Positions 25,522 to 36,345 of a DNA stretch of 64,000 nucleotides are shown here, piece by piece. Numbering within the stretch: the first letter of the stretch is position 1; each line of letters opens with the position of its first letter. The position numbers and the translations under genes were made by a program. Under the pieces are notes generated by a model. The model was not told the origin of the DNA and ran no database searches. It saw only the letters and a list, made by a program, of their open reading frames with translations. Origin of the DNA: Thauera sp. JM12B12 (GTDB lineage Bacteria > Pseudomonadota > Gammaproteobacteria > Burkholderiales > Rhodocyclaceae); contig NZ_CP154859.1 in assembly GCF_039614725.1 (NCBI RefSeq), positions 4,030,001-4,094,000 on the forward strand, written 5' to 3'.

Positions 25522-26325
25522 ATGATGAAACTCTCCTCGCTGCTGATGCTTTCCCTCACCGCCGGCGCGCTGCTCGCCGGCTGCGGCAAGAACGAACCTG
25601 CCGTCCAGTCCGCCGCAGCCCCGGCTACCCCGGCCGCTCCGGCGAAGATCGTCATCGGCCTCGACGACAACTTCCCGCCGATGGGCTTCCGCAACGAGAA
25701 GAACGAGCTCGTCGGCTTCGACATCGATCTGGCGAAGGAAGCCGCCAAGCGCCTCGGCATCGAGGTCGAGTTCAAGCCGATCGACTGGAGCGCCAAGGAA
25801 GCCGAGCTCAACGGCAAGCGTGTCGATGCGCTGTGGAACGGCCTCACCATCACCGAGGAACGCCGGAAGAACATCGGCTTCACCAGCGCCTACATGGAGA
25901 ACCACCAGATCATCGTGGTGCCGGCCAACTCGACCGTGAAGACCAAGGCCGACCTCGCCGGCAAGGTCATCGGCATCCAGGACGGCAGCAGCGCGATCGA
26001 CGCGGTGCAGAAGGATCCGGTCGCCGCCTCGTTCAAGGAGCTGAAGAAGTTCGGCGACAACGTCACCGCGCTGATGGACCTCACCACCGGCCGCCTCGAC
26101 GCCGTGGTGCTCGACGAGGTCGTGGGCCGCTACTACACCGCCAAGAAACCCAACGACTATGTGGTGCTCGACGACCACTTCGGCACCGAGGAATACGGCG
26201 TCGGCACGCGCAAGGACGACACCGAGCTGCTGGCGAAGCTGCAGAAGGCGATGGACGAGATGAAGGCCGACGGCAGCGCGGCGCGCATCTCCACCGAGTG
26301 GTTCGGCAAGGACATCATCAAGTAA
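25522..26325 (+). CDS. Amino-acid ABC transporter substrate-binding lipoprotein
   Basis: 267 residues. The signal peptide ends AGALLAGCGK (lipobox). The SBP family 3 fold is indicated by IVIGLDDNFPPMGFRNEKNELVGFDIDLAKEAAKRLG, LWNGLTITEERRKNIGFTSAYM and VIGIQDGSSAID. It belongs to the polar amino-acid group, near binding proteins for cystine, arginine or glutamine; the ligand cannot be decided. The permease and ATPase follow on the same strand after a REP-like element. Confidence 0.9.
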   Translation: MMKLSSLLMLSLTAGALLAGCGKNEPAVQSAAAPATPAAPAKIVIGLDDNFPPMGFRNEKNELVGFDIDLAKEAAKRLGIEVEFKPIDWSAKEAELNGKRVDALWNGLTITEERRKNIGFTSAYMENHQIIVVPANSTVKTKADLAGKVIGIQDGSSAIDAVQKDPVAASFKELKKFGDNVTALMDLTTGRLDAVVLDEVVGRYYTAKKPNDYVVLDDHFGTEEYGVGTRKDDTELLAKLQKAMDEMKADGSAARISTEWFGKDIIK

Positions 26326-26350
26326 GTCCCCCGCCGAAAGCACAGACACT

Positions 26351-26418
26351 GTGGGAGCGGGCTTGCCCGCGAATGGGCGCCGCTGCAGGCCTTTTTCGCG
26401 GGCATGCACCCTCCCACA
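26351..26418. repeat. REP-like inverted repeat, copy 3, inside an ABC operon
   Basis: GTGGGAGCGGGCTTGCCCG and inverted TTCGCGGGCATGCACCCTCCCAC lie in the 162-base gap between the binding-protein and permease genes. Such a hairpin could stabilise the upstream message and favour the binding protein. Confidence 0.8.
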
Positions 26419-26487
26419 GGCGCAGGCCTCGCCGGCTCAGCCTCCAGCCCATCCGGGCCTCAACCCTCCAGCGTCCGGGCACCCCTC

Positions 26488-27121
26488 ATGGACTACATCC
26501 TCAGCATCCTCGGCCCGCTCGCCGAGGGCTCGCTGGTCACGCTGCAGCTCTTCGTCATCACGCTCGCGCTCGCGGTGCCGCTCGGCCTCGCGCTGGCGCT
26601 GATCCGCATCTCGCGCTTCACCGTCGCCAGCCAGGCGGTCAATGGCTACATCTGGCTGATGCGCGGCACGCCGCTGATGCTGCAGTTGCTGTTCATCTAC
26701 TACGCGCTGCCCTTCGTGCCGGTGGTGGGCATCCGCCTGCCCGACTTCCCGGCGGCGATCGTTGCCTTCGCGCTCAACTACGCGGCCTACTTCGCCGAGA
26801 TCTTCCGCGCCGGCATCCAGTCGATCGACCGCGGCCAGTACGAGGGCGCCAAGGTGCTCGGCTTCTCCTACGGCCAGACCATGCGCCGCATCGTGCTGCC
26901 GCAGGTGGTCAAGCGCATCCTGCCGCCGATGAGCAACGAGACCATCACCCTGGTCAAGGACACCTCGCTGATCTACGTGCTGGCGCTCAACGACCTGCTG
27001 CGCGCCGCGCGCGGCATCGTGCAGCGCGACTTCACGATCACGCCCTTCATCGTCGCCGCCGGCTTCTACCTGCTGATGACGCTGGTGCTGACCTGGCTGT
27101 TCCAGCGCCTGGAGAAACGCC

Positions 27122-27138
<17 letters not shown>
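26488..27138 (+). CDS. Amino-acid ABC transporter permease
   Basis: 216 residues from the ATG at 26488 (MDYILSILGPLAEGSLVTLQLF). Five hydrophobic segments are visible. The EAA loop reads EGAKVLGFSYGQTMRRIVLPQVVKRILPPMSNETI, typical of the HisMQ/GlnP subfamily. It probably forms a homodimeric channel, since only one permease is present. Its end overlaps the start of the ATPase. Confidence 0.92.
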
Positions 27139-27913
<775 letters not shown>

Positions 27914-27946
27914 AACCTGGACCCGACGCAGGCTGCGCCGTCGGCG

Positions 27947-28825
27947 CTACGGGCGCGCCGCCGGGGTGCCCGCAAGCCGTCCGGCTTCTTCGCCGAAACG
28001 CTCCACCAGCCAGTCCGCCGTCGCCGAGACGCGGGCCACGGGGCGGGCGTCGGGATGGATCAGCATCCACAGCTCGCGGCTCAGGATCGGCGCCGGGCCC
28101 GACAGGCGTGTCAGACGGACGTCCGCCTCGGCCAGGAAGCAGGGCAGCAGCCCGTGACCGATGCCGTCGGCCACCGCCTGCATCAGGCCGCGCAGGCTGT
28201 TGGCGCGCAGGCGGATGCGGCCGCCGCCGCGCATCGCGTGCAGGCGCTGCATCTCCGGCGTGTGCTCGAGGTCCTCGTTGTAGGCCACCCAGTCGCCCGC
28301 GCTGACCGGCAGGTCACCACGCGCCGCGCCGTAGAGCGCAAACCCCACGTCCGCCAGCTTGCGGATCAGGAAGTCGCCGCTCGCTGGGCGCGCAAGGCGA
28401 ATGGCGATGTCGGCTTCGCGGCGGGCGACGTTGAGGTTGTCGTTGCTGGCGACGAGGTCCACGCACAGTTCGGGGTAGCGGGCATACAGCCCGGGCAGGT
28501 GCGGCACCAGCCAGTCGCCGATGAGGGCACTGACCGCGGTGATCCGCACCACGCCGCCCACCGTGCCGGCGCCGGCCTCGGCGAGACGGCCGATCCCGGC
28601 CACGTCCTCCTCGATCCGTACAGCCCGCTCCAGCACCCGGCCACCGACCGCGGTCGGCTGCCACAGCCCGTCGTTGCGCTCGAACAGCGGCGTCCCCAGG
28701 CTGTCCTCGAGCGCGCGCAGGCGGCGAGCGACGGTGGTCTGGTCGACGCCGAGCCGGCGCGCCGCGGCGGCCAGGGTGCCCTCGCGGCCGAGGGTGACGC
28801 AAAAGCGCAGATCATCCCAGTTCAT
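27947..28825 (-). CDS. LysR-family transcriptional regulator
   Basis: 292 residues starting MNWDDLRFCVTLGREGTLAAAARRLGVDQTTVARRLRALEDSLGTPLFER, the LysR winged-helix signature. An effector-binding domain follows from residue ~90. The start is 126 bases from the divergently transcribed isochorismatase-like gene, so that gene is its likely target. The ligand is unknown. Confidence 0.9.
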   Translation of the reverse strand: MNWDDLRFCVTLGREGTLAAAARRLGVDQTTVARRLRALEDSLGTPLFERNDGLWQPTAVGGRVLERAVRIEEDVAGIGRLAEAGAGTVGGVVRITAVSALIGDWLVPHLPGLYARYPELCVDLVASNDNLNVARREADIAIRLARPASGDFLIRKLADVGFALYGAARGDLPVSAGDWVAYNEDLEHTPEMQRLHAMRGGGRIRLRANSLRGLMQAVADGIGHGLLPCFLAEADVRLTRLSGPAPILSRELWMLIHPDARPVARVSATADWLVERFGEEAGRLAGTPAARP

Positions 28826-28951
28826 GTATGCCCGCCCCTGCAAATCTGCAGCAGTGTACGGCAAGAATCCACATTTACGCAGGCAGGCGGCGGCGTGTAG
28901 CCTCCCGCAGCACCTTGTGACTTCCTTTCCCACACTCTCAGGAGACTGCCC

Positions 28952-29554
28952 ATGAGCACCGCATCGACCACCCTGCGCCAGTTGTCCGGCCTGCCCGCCA
29001 CCCCGCCCCGCCTGACCGAGTCGGCGCTGGTCATCGTCGACGCCCAGAACGCCTACCGCAGCGGCGTGATGCAGCTCGAAGGCGTGGAACCGGCGCTCGA
29101 CGAATGCGCGCAGCTGCTGGCGCGCGCGCGGGCGCTGAAGATTCCGGTGGTGCACATCCAGCACGACGCCGGCCCCGGCTCGCCCTATGACCTCAATGCC
29201 GAATGCGGGGCGATCGCCGACAAGGTGGCGCCGGCGGCGGGCGAGGCGGTGGTGGTCAAGCACTACCCCAATTCCTTCGTCGGCACCGAACTCGACGCCC
29301 GTCTGAAGGCCGCCGGCGTCAAGAACCTGGTCGTGGTCGGCTTCATGACCCACATGTGCATCAACTCCACCGCGCGCGGTGCGTTCAATCTGGGCTACGC
29401 GGTGACCGTGCCTGCTGCGGCCACCGCCACGCGCGCGCTGCCGGCGCCCGACGGCGGCGTGCTCGAAGCCGCCGCCCTGCAGTCCGCGGCGCTGGCTGCG
29501 CTCGCCGACCTGTTCGCGGTGGTGGTGCCCGACGGCAAGGCGATTCCAGACTGA
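28952..29554 (+). CDS. Isochorismatase-like cysteine hydrolase
   Basis: 200 residues. The catalytic triad is visible: D30 in VIVDAQNAY, K103 in VVKHYPNSF and C136 in GFMTHMCINSTARGAF. GFMTHMC is typical of the family that includes nicotinamidase and N-carbamoylsarcosine amidase. The substrate is unknown. Divergent from a LysR regulator; TCAGGAGACTGCCC provides a strong ribosome site. Confidence 0.88.
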   Translation: MSTASTTLRQLSGLPATPPRLTESALVIVDAQNAYRSGVMQLEGVEPALDECAQLLARARALKIPVVHIQHDAGPGSPYDLNAECGAIADKVAPAAGEAVVVKHYPNSFVGTELDARLKAAGVKNLVVVGFMTHMCINSTARGAFNLGYAVTVPAAATATRALPAPDGGVLEAAALQSAALAALADLFAVVVPDGKAIPD

Positions 29555-29625
29555 GCTTCGCGCACCGGGTCCGAGCGTTGCATGTCGCGCCGTCGCATAC
29601 GGCAGCCGCTCGACCGTGAACGTGG

Positions 29626-29662
29626 CACGGCCCCCGGCAGCGAGCGCTGCGCGGGGGCCGTG
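29626..29662. terminator. Long hairpin between convergent genes
   Basis: CACGGCCCCCG (29626-29636) pairs with CGGGGGCCGTG (29652-29662) and encloses a second stem, GCAGCG/CGCTGC. It separates the isochorismatase-like gene from the helicase gene and may terminate both; the tails are T-poor. Confidence 0.6.
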
Positions 29663-29707
29663 GCCTTTACCGGGCCGGCGCGAACGCCGGCCGAGCCGGG
29701 CGCGCGA

Positions 29708-31018
<1,311 letters not shown>

Positions 31019-31395
31019 GGGGTTCTTCCTGTGTCTTGCTGTCCGGCCCGTGGATGAGGGGCGGACGGATTCGGGCCCGTGAAAATCGGGCCGCATGGCA
31101 TCGCGGTGTGCCGGGCCTGCGGGGCAGGCAAGGCACACGGAATCGCAAGGGCGACGAACGCGCGATGGGCGTGGCCGGTCGCTTCGGCACGCGGTCACGA
31201 AACCGCGGTGGAAGGACCGCGCATCGGCACCAACCGGTTGTCACGATGCCAGACGATCGGAAGAACGAATGGGGTTCGGCGGGAGGTCGGGGGCGATGGG
31301 GCTGTGGTTACAGTCCCTGGGGCCGGTCGGCGGGCGTCCTTGTCCGCGCCGAAAACCTTGATGGCCCTGATGCTGCATTGCACAACGGCGAGTAG

Positions 31396-31401
31396 TATAA
31401 T
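31396..31401 (+). promoter_or_regulatory. Orphan -10 element TATAAT
   Basis: AGTAGTATAATCC is a good extended-looking -10, ~60 bases before the hairpin at 31459-31489, with no gene downstream on that strand. The -35 box is not convincing. Confidence 0.3.
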
Positions 31402-31458
31402 CCGTTTCGCGCGTGCTGTCGCCCATTATTTCGAACGGCCAGCCACGCCCGAATGAAG

Positions 31459-31489
31459 AACGGGCCGGTACGCACCGTACCGGCCCGTT
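31459..31489 (-). terminator. Terminator of the HU gene
   Basis: A perfect 14-base stem AACGGGCCGGTACG/CGTACCGGCCCGTT with a 3-base loop, 41 bases past the HU stop; the minus-strand tail is CTTCATTC. Confidence 0.75.
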
Positions 31490-31529
31490 CCTGCCGGGGC
31501 CGTGCCCCGGGGAGCCGCAAGCGGCGGAA

Positions 31530-31805
31530 TTACTTGTTGACCGCGGCTTTCAGCGTGGCGCCGGCGGTGAACTTGGGCACGCTCGAGGCGGCGATTTCGA
31601 TCGTGGCGCCGGTCTGCGGATTGCGGCCGGTGCGGGCAGCGCGCTCGGAAACCTCGAAGGAACCAAAACCGGTGAAGGCGACCTTCTCGCCCTTGCCCAG
31701 CTGCTCGGCGATGATGTCGAGCACGGCGGACAGCGCGCGATCGGCCTGAGCGCGGGAAACATCAAGACGGTCGGCCAGGGCTTCGACGAATTCACCTTTA
31801 TTCAT
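31530..31805 (-). CDS. hupB: DNA-binding protein HU
   Basis: 91 residues, the usual HU length. MNKGEFVEALADRLDVSRAQADRAL forms the dimerisation helices, GFGSFEVSERAARTGRNPQTG is the conserved HU signature and beta-arm, and the end KAAVNK is typical. It bends and compacts nucleoid DNA. AGGAAAAGC precedes the ATG, and TAGAAT at 31860-31865 on this strand is a possible -10 box. The hup symbol beta-type is a best guess. Confidence 0.95.
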   Translation of the reverse strand: MNKGEFVEALADRLDVSRAQADRALSAVLDIIAEQLGKGEKVAFTGFGSFEVSERAARTGRNPQTGATIEIAASSVPKFTAGATLKAAVNK

Positions 31806-32025
31806 GCTTTTCCTCGATTGGTGTGAGTGGGATTTTGGAAAGTCCGGTCTACGCGGCGGATTCTAGCACCGTCGCGGATTCTGGGGCGTTTCGTGATGGC
31901 GGCGCGTGACGTAGGCCATGACACGCATCACGTACCCCTCGTCCGGCCATGACCATGGCGAAATCCCGCCACCGGCAGCAACAGGCGTTATCCTCCTCAG
32001 CCAGAAGTCGACGAAACACACTACG

Positions 32026-33192
32026 ATGAACACACAAGACCCCGCCGGCGACGACATCATCCGCATCACGGCGAACCGCCAGGGCGGCGAAATCTCCCGC
32101 GTCAAGGTGCACATTCCGGCACGTGCATGGATGGGCGACCAGGTGATCGGGATGACGCCTGCGGCCGCGACGGCGCATCTGCTCGCCCATGCCAGCCACA
32201 GCCCGCGCGCGCATGCGTGTGCGCTCGAGCAGGCGTGCGCATTCGCCCTCGGCCAGACCGGCGCGGACACGGACGACGAAGCCCGCGTCGCCATCGAGCG
32301 CCGCCTGGCCGCCGAGATGGCAGACGCTCACCTGCGGCGACTGCTCATCGACTGGCCACCGCAGTTCGGCTTCGAGCCACGCTACAACCGCTACGCGGAA
32401 TTCCACCGCCGGCTGGACGCGGAAACCGACGCCGAGACGGCCTTCGCCCTCGGCGGCGAGGTGCTCGACCTGGTGGCGCGCGAGATGCTCGCCGGCTTCT
32501 TCAACCAGATCCGCATGCCGCATGGCATCGGCGAGTTCATCGACCGCCTCAACGCCGGCGGCAGCCTGAGTTCGGTGATGAGCAGCCTGATCGCGATGGG
32601 CGCATCGACGCTGCCCGGCAAGCCGACGCAGCTCCTCGGCACGCTCAGCGCCGCGGCCTGGGTGGGCAGCGTCGGCACCTGGCCGAGCGCGGAGTTCGTG
32701 CGCCGTCCCACCTATTGTGGCGCTCCCGCCGAGACCGGGCCCGTTGCCCGTCATGCGCCATCGCCGCTGGTGCGCCTGCTGCTCGAGCGCGGGCACCGGG
32801 TTTCCGCCCGCCTGTTCGCCAAGGCGATCGACGTCGCCGACTGCGCCAGTCGCATGCGCCACCCCCACACCGACGAGGTGCCGCCGCTGATCGACGCCGT
32901 GCTCGCCAGCCCGGGGGTCGGCATGGCGCGCGTGGCCACGGCGCGCGGCGCGCTGTTGTGCTGGGTGCGGATGGCCGACGGCGTCATCGCCGATTGCGTG
33001 ATGATTCCGGCCGGCGCGTGGAATTTCCATCCGGAAGGGCCGTTCTGCCGCGAGGCGGTGTGCGCGCCCGCGCAGGGCGAGGACCTCGCCGGCGCGCACA
33101 AGCGGCTCACCGTGCTCGCGCTCGCGCTCGACCCCTCGATCGAGCACGTGGTGGAGATCACCGAACGCCCGGCCGCCCGCAAGCGCGACTAG
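32026..33192 (+). CDS. HupK-like hydrogenase-associated protein (degenerate large subunit)
   Basis: 388 residues from the ATG at 32026. I read it as related to HupK/HoxV, maturation scaffolds that resemble the NiFe hydrogenase large subunit. Signs are HLLAHASHSPRAHACALEQA in place of the N-terminal CxxC-containing motif, EMADAHLRRLLIDWP, WNFHPEGPFCREAV where large subunits have WNASP, and DPSIEHVVEI near the C-terminus where large subunits have DPCxxC. The cysteines needed to bind NiFe are missing. It would assist assembly of the iron-ligand unit. No other hydrogenase gene is adjacent; the hyp operon is ~8 kb away. Confidence 0.6.
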   Translation: MNTQDPAGDDIIRITANRQGGEISRVKVHIPARAWMGDQVIGMTPAAATAHLLAHASHSPRAHACALEQACAFALGQTGADTDDEARVAIERRLAAEMADAHLRRLLIDWPPQFGFEPRYNRYAEFHRRLDAETDAETAFALGGEVLDLVAREMLAGFFNQIRMPHGIGEFIDRLNAGGSLSSVMSSLIAMGASTLPGKPTQLLGTLSAAAWVGSVGTWPSAEFVRRPTYCGAPAETGPVARHAPSPLVRLLLERGHRVSARLFAKAIDVADCASRMRHPHTDEVPPLIDAVLASPGVGMARVATARGALLCWVRMADGVIADCVMIPAGAWNFHPEGPFCREAVCAPAQGEDLAGAHKRLTVLALALDPSIEHVVEITERPAARKRD

Positions 33193-33217
33193 CGCGCCAG
33201 GTCACGCCCCCCTGGGC

Positions 33218-33715
33218 TCAGGCCTTGAGCTGGCGGTAGGCACCGCCGAAGTAGATCAGCGGCGGGCGTTCGGCGCGATCGAAGTCGACCACCTCGCTGA
33301 TGAAGACAATGTGGTCGCCGCCCTCGTGACGCACCGTATTGCGGCACTGGAAGCGCGCGCAACAGCCACGCAGCAGGGGCACTCCACCGGCCCCGGTGTC
33401 GAACTCGAGGCCGACGAACTTGTCCTCCCCGCGGCTGGCAAAGCGCTGCGAAAGATCGGCCTGGTCCTCGGCGAGCACGTTGATCGCGTAGTATTCGCAG
33501 CCTTCGAACAAGGGCCGGCTGGGCAGGTCGTTCGACAGGCTCCACACGATCAGTGGCGGATCGAGCGAAACCGAGTTGAAGGAATTGACCGTGAGACCGA
33601 TGGGCACACCCGCAGGCGTGCGCGTGGTGACCACGGTGATGCCGGTGGCAAACATGCCGAGCGAGTTGCGGAAGCGGCGCGAGAAGTCCTCGGCCGGGAA
33701 GCGCTGTTGGGTCAT
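33218..33715 (-). CDS. Flavin reductase family protein
   Basis: 165 residues. RRFRNSLGMFATGITVVTTRTPAGVPIGLTVNSFNSVSLDPPLIVWSL is the signature of the short-chain flavin reductase (FMN-binding split barrel) family, whose members supply reduced flavin to two-component monooxygenases. The C-terminal GDHIVFISEVVDFDRAERPPLIYFGGAYRQL also fits. No monooxygenase lies nearby. Divergent from mutY, 130 bases apart. Confidence 0.9.
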   Translation of the reverse strand: MTQQRFPAEDFSRRFRNSLGMFATGITVVTTRTPAGVPIGLTVNSFNSVSLDPPLIVWSLSNDLPSRPLFEGCEYYAINVLAEDQADLSQRFASRGEDKFVGLEFDTGAGGVPLLRGCCARFQCRNTVRHEGGDHIVFISEVVDFDRAERPPLIYFGGAYRQLKA

Positions 33716-33845
33716 GGGATGGGGCGTCGCGGTGGATCCGCGCTCTGTTGCAGTGCAATCGAAGCGCGGATTATCCTCGCGCAGGCTTCCAGCGTCGAGG
33801 GCGAAGGCCTTGATGCAGGCAAAAAAACATCGGAAAAACCGCGAC

Positions 33846-34916
33846 ATGAGTGAGTTCGCAACGCGTCTCGTCGCCTGGCAGCGGCAGCACGGCCGTCACG
33901 ACCTGCCCTGGCAGGGCGGACACGACCCGTATCGCATCTGGCTGTCCGAGATCATGCTGCAGCAGACCCAGGTCGACACGGTCATCCCCTACTACACCCG
34001 ATTCCTCGAGCGTTTCCCGGACGTCGCCGCCCTCGCCGCCGCCCCGGTCGGCGAGGTCATGGCGCTGTGGAGCGGACTCGGCTACTACGCCCGCGCACGC
34101 AACCTGCACCGCGCCGCGCAGATGATCGTCGACACGCACGGCGGCCGCTTCCCGCGCACCGCGGCGGCGATCGCCGAACTGCCCGGGATCGGGCGCTCGA
34201 CCGCAGCCGCGATCGCCGCCTTCGCCTTCGGCGAACGCGCCGCCATCCTCGACGGCAACGTCAAGCGCGTGCTGTGCCGCATCTTCGGCATCGAAGGCTA
34301 TCCCGCTGACAAGGCGGTCGAGAAGGCATTGTGGGAACGCGCGGAGGCGCTGCTGCCGGCCACCGACGTGGGCCGCTACATCCAGGCGCAGATGGACCTC
34401 GGCGCCACCTTGTGCACCCGCAGCCGCCCTGACTGCCGCCGCTGTCCGTTCGCCGACGACTGCGTCGCCTACCGCGACCAGCGCATCGCCGAACTGCCGA
34501 CGCCGCGCCCGCGCAAGGCCGTTCCACACCGCAGCGCCCGCCATGCGGTGATCCTGCACGCGGGCGCGGTGCTGCTCGAGCGCAGGCCCCCCACCGGAAT
34601 CTGGGGCGGCCTGCTCGCGCTGCCCGAGATTCCGCCCGCGGCGCGCGACCCTGCATGCTGGGCGCGCGAGCGCTTCGGCCTCGCCGTCGCCGCACCCGAG
34701 CCGTTGACGCCCCTGCGCCACGCCTTCACCCACTTCGTGCTCGAACTCACGCCGGTGCTGCTGCCGGTGGACGGGCTCGCACCGGCGACCAGCGCGGCCG
34801 ACGACGGCGATCTGCGCTGGCTGGCGCTCGGCGAGCGCGCCAGCGCCGCGCTGCCGGCGCCGGTGCGACGCATCCTCGATGCGCTCGCGGCACCGGACCT
34901 GTTCGGCGGCGACTGA
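33846..34916 (+). CDS. mutY: A/G-specific adenine glycosylase MutY
   Basis: 356 residues. Catalytic E35 lies in LSEIMLQQTQ and D136 in the helix-hairpin-helix LPGIGRSTAAAIAAFAF...ILDGNVKR. The [4Fe-4S] ligands are C190, C197, C200 and C206 (C-x6-C-x2-C-x5-C). The C-terminal ~120 residues are the NUDIX-like domain that recognises 8-oxoguanine. It removes adenine mispaired with 8-oxoG. Confidence 0.96.
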   Translation: MSEFATRLVAWQRQHGRHDLPWQGGHDPYRIWLSEIMLQQTQVDTVIPYYTRFLERFPDVAALAAAPVGEVMALWSGLGYYARARNLHRAAQMIVDTHGGRFPRTAAAIAELPGIGRSTAAAIAAFAFGERAAILDGNVKRVLCRIFGIEGYPADKAVEKALWERAEALLPATDVGRYIQAQMDLGATLCTRSRPDCRRCPFADDCVAYRDQRIAELPTPRPRKAVPHRSARHAVILHAGAVLLERRPPTGIWGGLLALPEIPPAARDPACWARERFGLAVAAPEPLTPLRHAFTHFVLELTPVLLPVDGLAPATSAADDGDLRWLALGERASAALPAPVRRILDALAAPDLFGGD

Positions 34917-34966
34917 AACGCCGCCCGCATGTGCGGGCCGAGTCGCCGGGATGCCCGCACGCCGGC

Positions 34967-35572
34967 TCAGGCGCGATTGGGCAGCAGCCCGTGTTCGCGC
35001 AGGTACTTCTGCAGGATCTCGAGCCGGCTCAGGGGGTCGTCGAGCTCGAGCAGCTTCTGCTTGGCCAGCAGCGGGATCGGCAGCAGCTCGGTGTAGCGCG
35101 CGCCGACCCAGGCGGCGTCGTCGAAGAGGTGCGGCGGTGGCAGGCGCTCGCCGAGCTCGGCGACGATCGTCTTCAGCAGCGGCAACAGATCGGCCTGCGC
35201 CTCGGGCACCGCCTCCGCGGGCAGCTCCTCCAGCCAGCGCACGCGGGCGACGAGCAGCCCATCGCGCTCCACCTCATGGTCCTCGATCCGGAAGCGCCTC
35301 GCACCCCGGGTGAGCAGGTTCAGCACGCCGGCCTGCGCCATGTCCCACTGCTCGATGCGGGCCTCGGTGCCCACCGGATGCGGCACCGCCGTCTCGCCCA
35401 CCTCCTCGCCCGCGGCGATCAGGCACACGCCGAATCCGGCGTCCTCGCGCATGCAGCGCGTCACCATGTCCATGTAGCGCGCCTCGAACACGCGCAGCGG
35501 CAGCACGCCGCCGGGAAAGAGCACGGTCTTGAGCGGAAAGAGGGGCAGGCGGTCGGGCGGTGGCGTGCTCAT
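34967..35572 (-). CDS. LON peptidase substrate-binding domain protein
   Basis: 201 residues. LPLFPLKTVLFPGGVLPLRVFEARYMDMV and GFGVCLIAAGEE are those of the Lon N-terminal (LAN) domain. There is no AAA+ or serine protease domain, so it is a stand-alone substrate-binding-like protein, possibly an adaptor. Same strand as ubiX, starting 40 bases after it. Confidence 0.9.
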   Translation of the reverse strand: MSTPPPDRLPLFPLKTVLFPGGVLPLRVFEARYMDMVTRCMREDAGFGVCLIAAGEEVGETAVPHPVGTEARIEQWDMAQAGVLNLLTRGARRFRIEDHEVERDGLLVARVRWLEELPAEAVPEAQADLLPLLKTIVAELGERLPPPHLFDDAAWVGARYTELLPIPLLAKQKLLELDDPLSRLEILQKYLREHGLLPNRA

Positions 35573-35612
35573 CGGGTGCTCCTGGTCTCGGGCGGTTGCG
35601 CGGCGGACGGGA

Positions 35613-36260
35613 TCAGGGCGCGCCTGCGACCGGCCCGGCCTCGCCGGCGCGATCCTCGCCCCAGCGCGCCATCAGCGCATGTGGCACGCCGAGCTGGTCG
35701 AGGATGCGGGCGACGACGAAGTCGACCAGGTCCTGCACGCTCTGCGGGTGATGGTAGAAGCCGGGGTTGGGCGGCAGGATGCAGACCCCCAGGCGGGCGA
35801 GCCTGAGCATGTTCTCGAGGTGGATCGCCGAGTACGGCGTCTCGCGCGGCACCAGCACCAGCTTGCGGCCTTCCTTGATGACGACGTCGGCGGCACGTTC
35901 GATAAGGTTCTGGCTCAGTCCGCCGGCGATCGCAGCCAGCGTGGCCATGGTACATGGGCACACGACCATGGCGTCGGGCGGATTGGAGCCTGAGGCCGGC
36001 GGCGCGAACCACTCCTCGCGGCCGAACACGCGCAGCTGCCCCGGCGCCGCGGCGAAGCGCGCCGACAGCTCGGCTTCGACCTCGGCCGGACGCGCCGGCA
36101 GGTTCCAGTCCATCTCCTGGCGGGCGACGATCTGCGCCACCTGCGAATACAGTAGCCACACCCGGCAGCCCGCCCGCAGCAGACATTCGACCAGGCGCAC
36201 GCCGTAAGGCAGGCCGGAAGCGCCGGTGAAGGCAACGGTGATCGTGCGCGGGGAACTCAT
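35613..36260 (-). CDS. ubiX: Flavin prenyltransferase UbiX
   Basis: 215 residues from the ATG at 36260. VAFTGASGLPYGVRLVECL, VVCPCTMATLAAIAGGLSQNLIERAADV and VPRETPYSAIHLENML are the FMN- and prenyl-phosphate-binding motifs. It makes prenylated FMN for UbiD-type decarboxylases, needed for ubiquinone and for anaerobic aromatic degradation. The ~20-residue C-terminal tail after HALMARW is variable. No ubiD is in the window. Confidence 0.95.
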   Translation of the reverse strand: MSSPRTITVAFTGASGLPYGVRLVECLLRAGCRVWLLYSQVAQIVARQEMDWNLPARPAEVEAELSARFAAAPGQLRVFGREEWFAPPASGSNPPDAMVVCPCTMATLAAIAGGLSQNLIERAADVVIKEGRKLVLVPRETPYSAIHLENMLRLARLGVCILPPNPGFYHHPQSVQDLVDFVVARILDQLGVPHALMARWGEDRAGEAGPVAGAP

Positions 36261-36345
36261 GATGGACGTCGGACTTGGGGAGAGCCGCAAGCGTACCCCA
36301 TCGGTCGCCAGGCGTGCATGCGCACGGGGGCGGCCGGTCGAGCAC

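Larger units (their letters stand above)
31019..31529. other. 511-base gap between helicase and HU genes
   Basis: No protein-coding frame is supported here. The gap contains the upstream region of the helicase gene, a TATAAT on the plus strand and the HU terminator hairpin, both listed separately. The frames that cross it are high-GC shadows without family similarity. Confidence 0.5.

Noticed and set aside
24454..26409. 651-codon minus-strand ORF over the YXWGXW and binding-protein genes
   Set aside because: It spans two unrelated genes and an intergenic hairpin, with no motif of its own.
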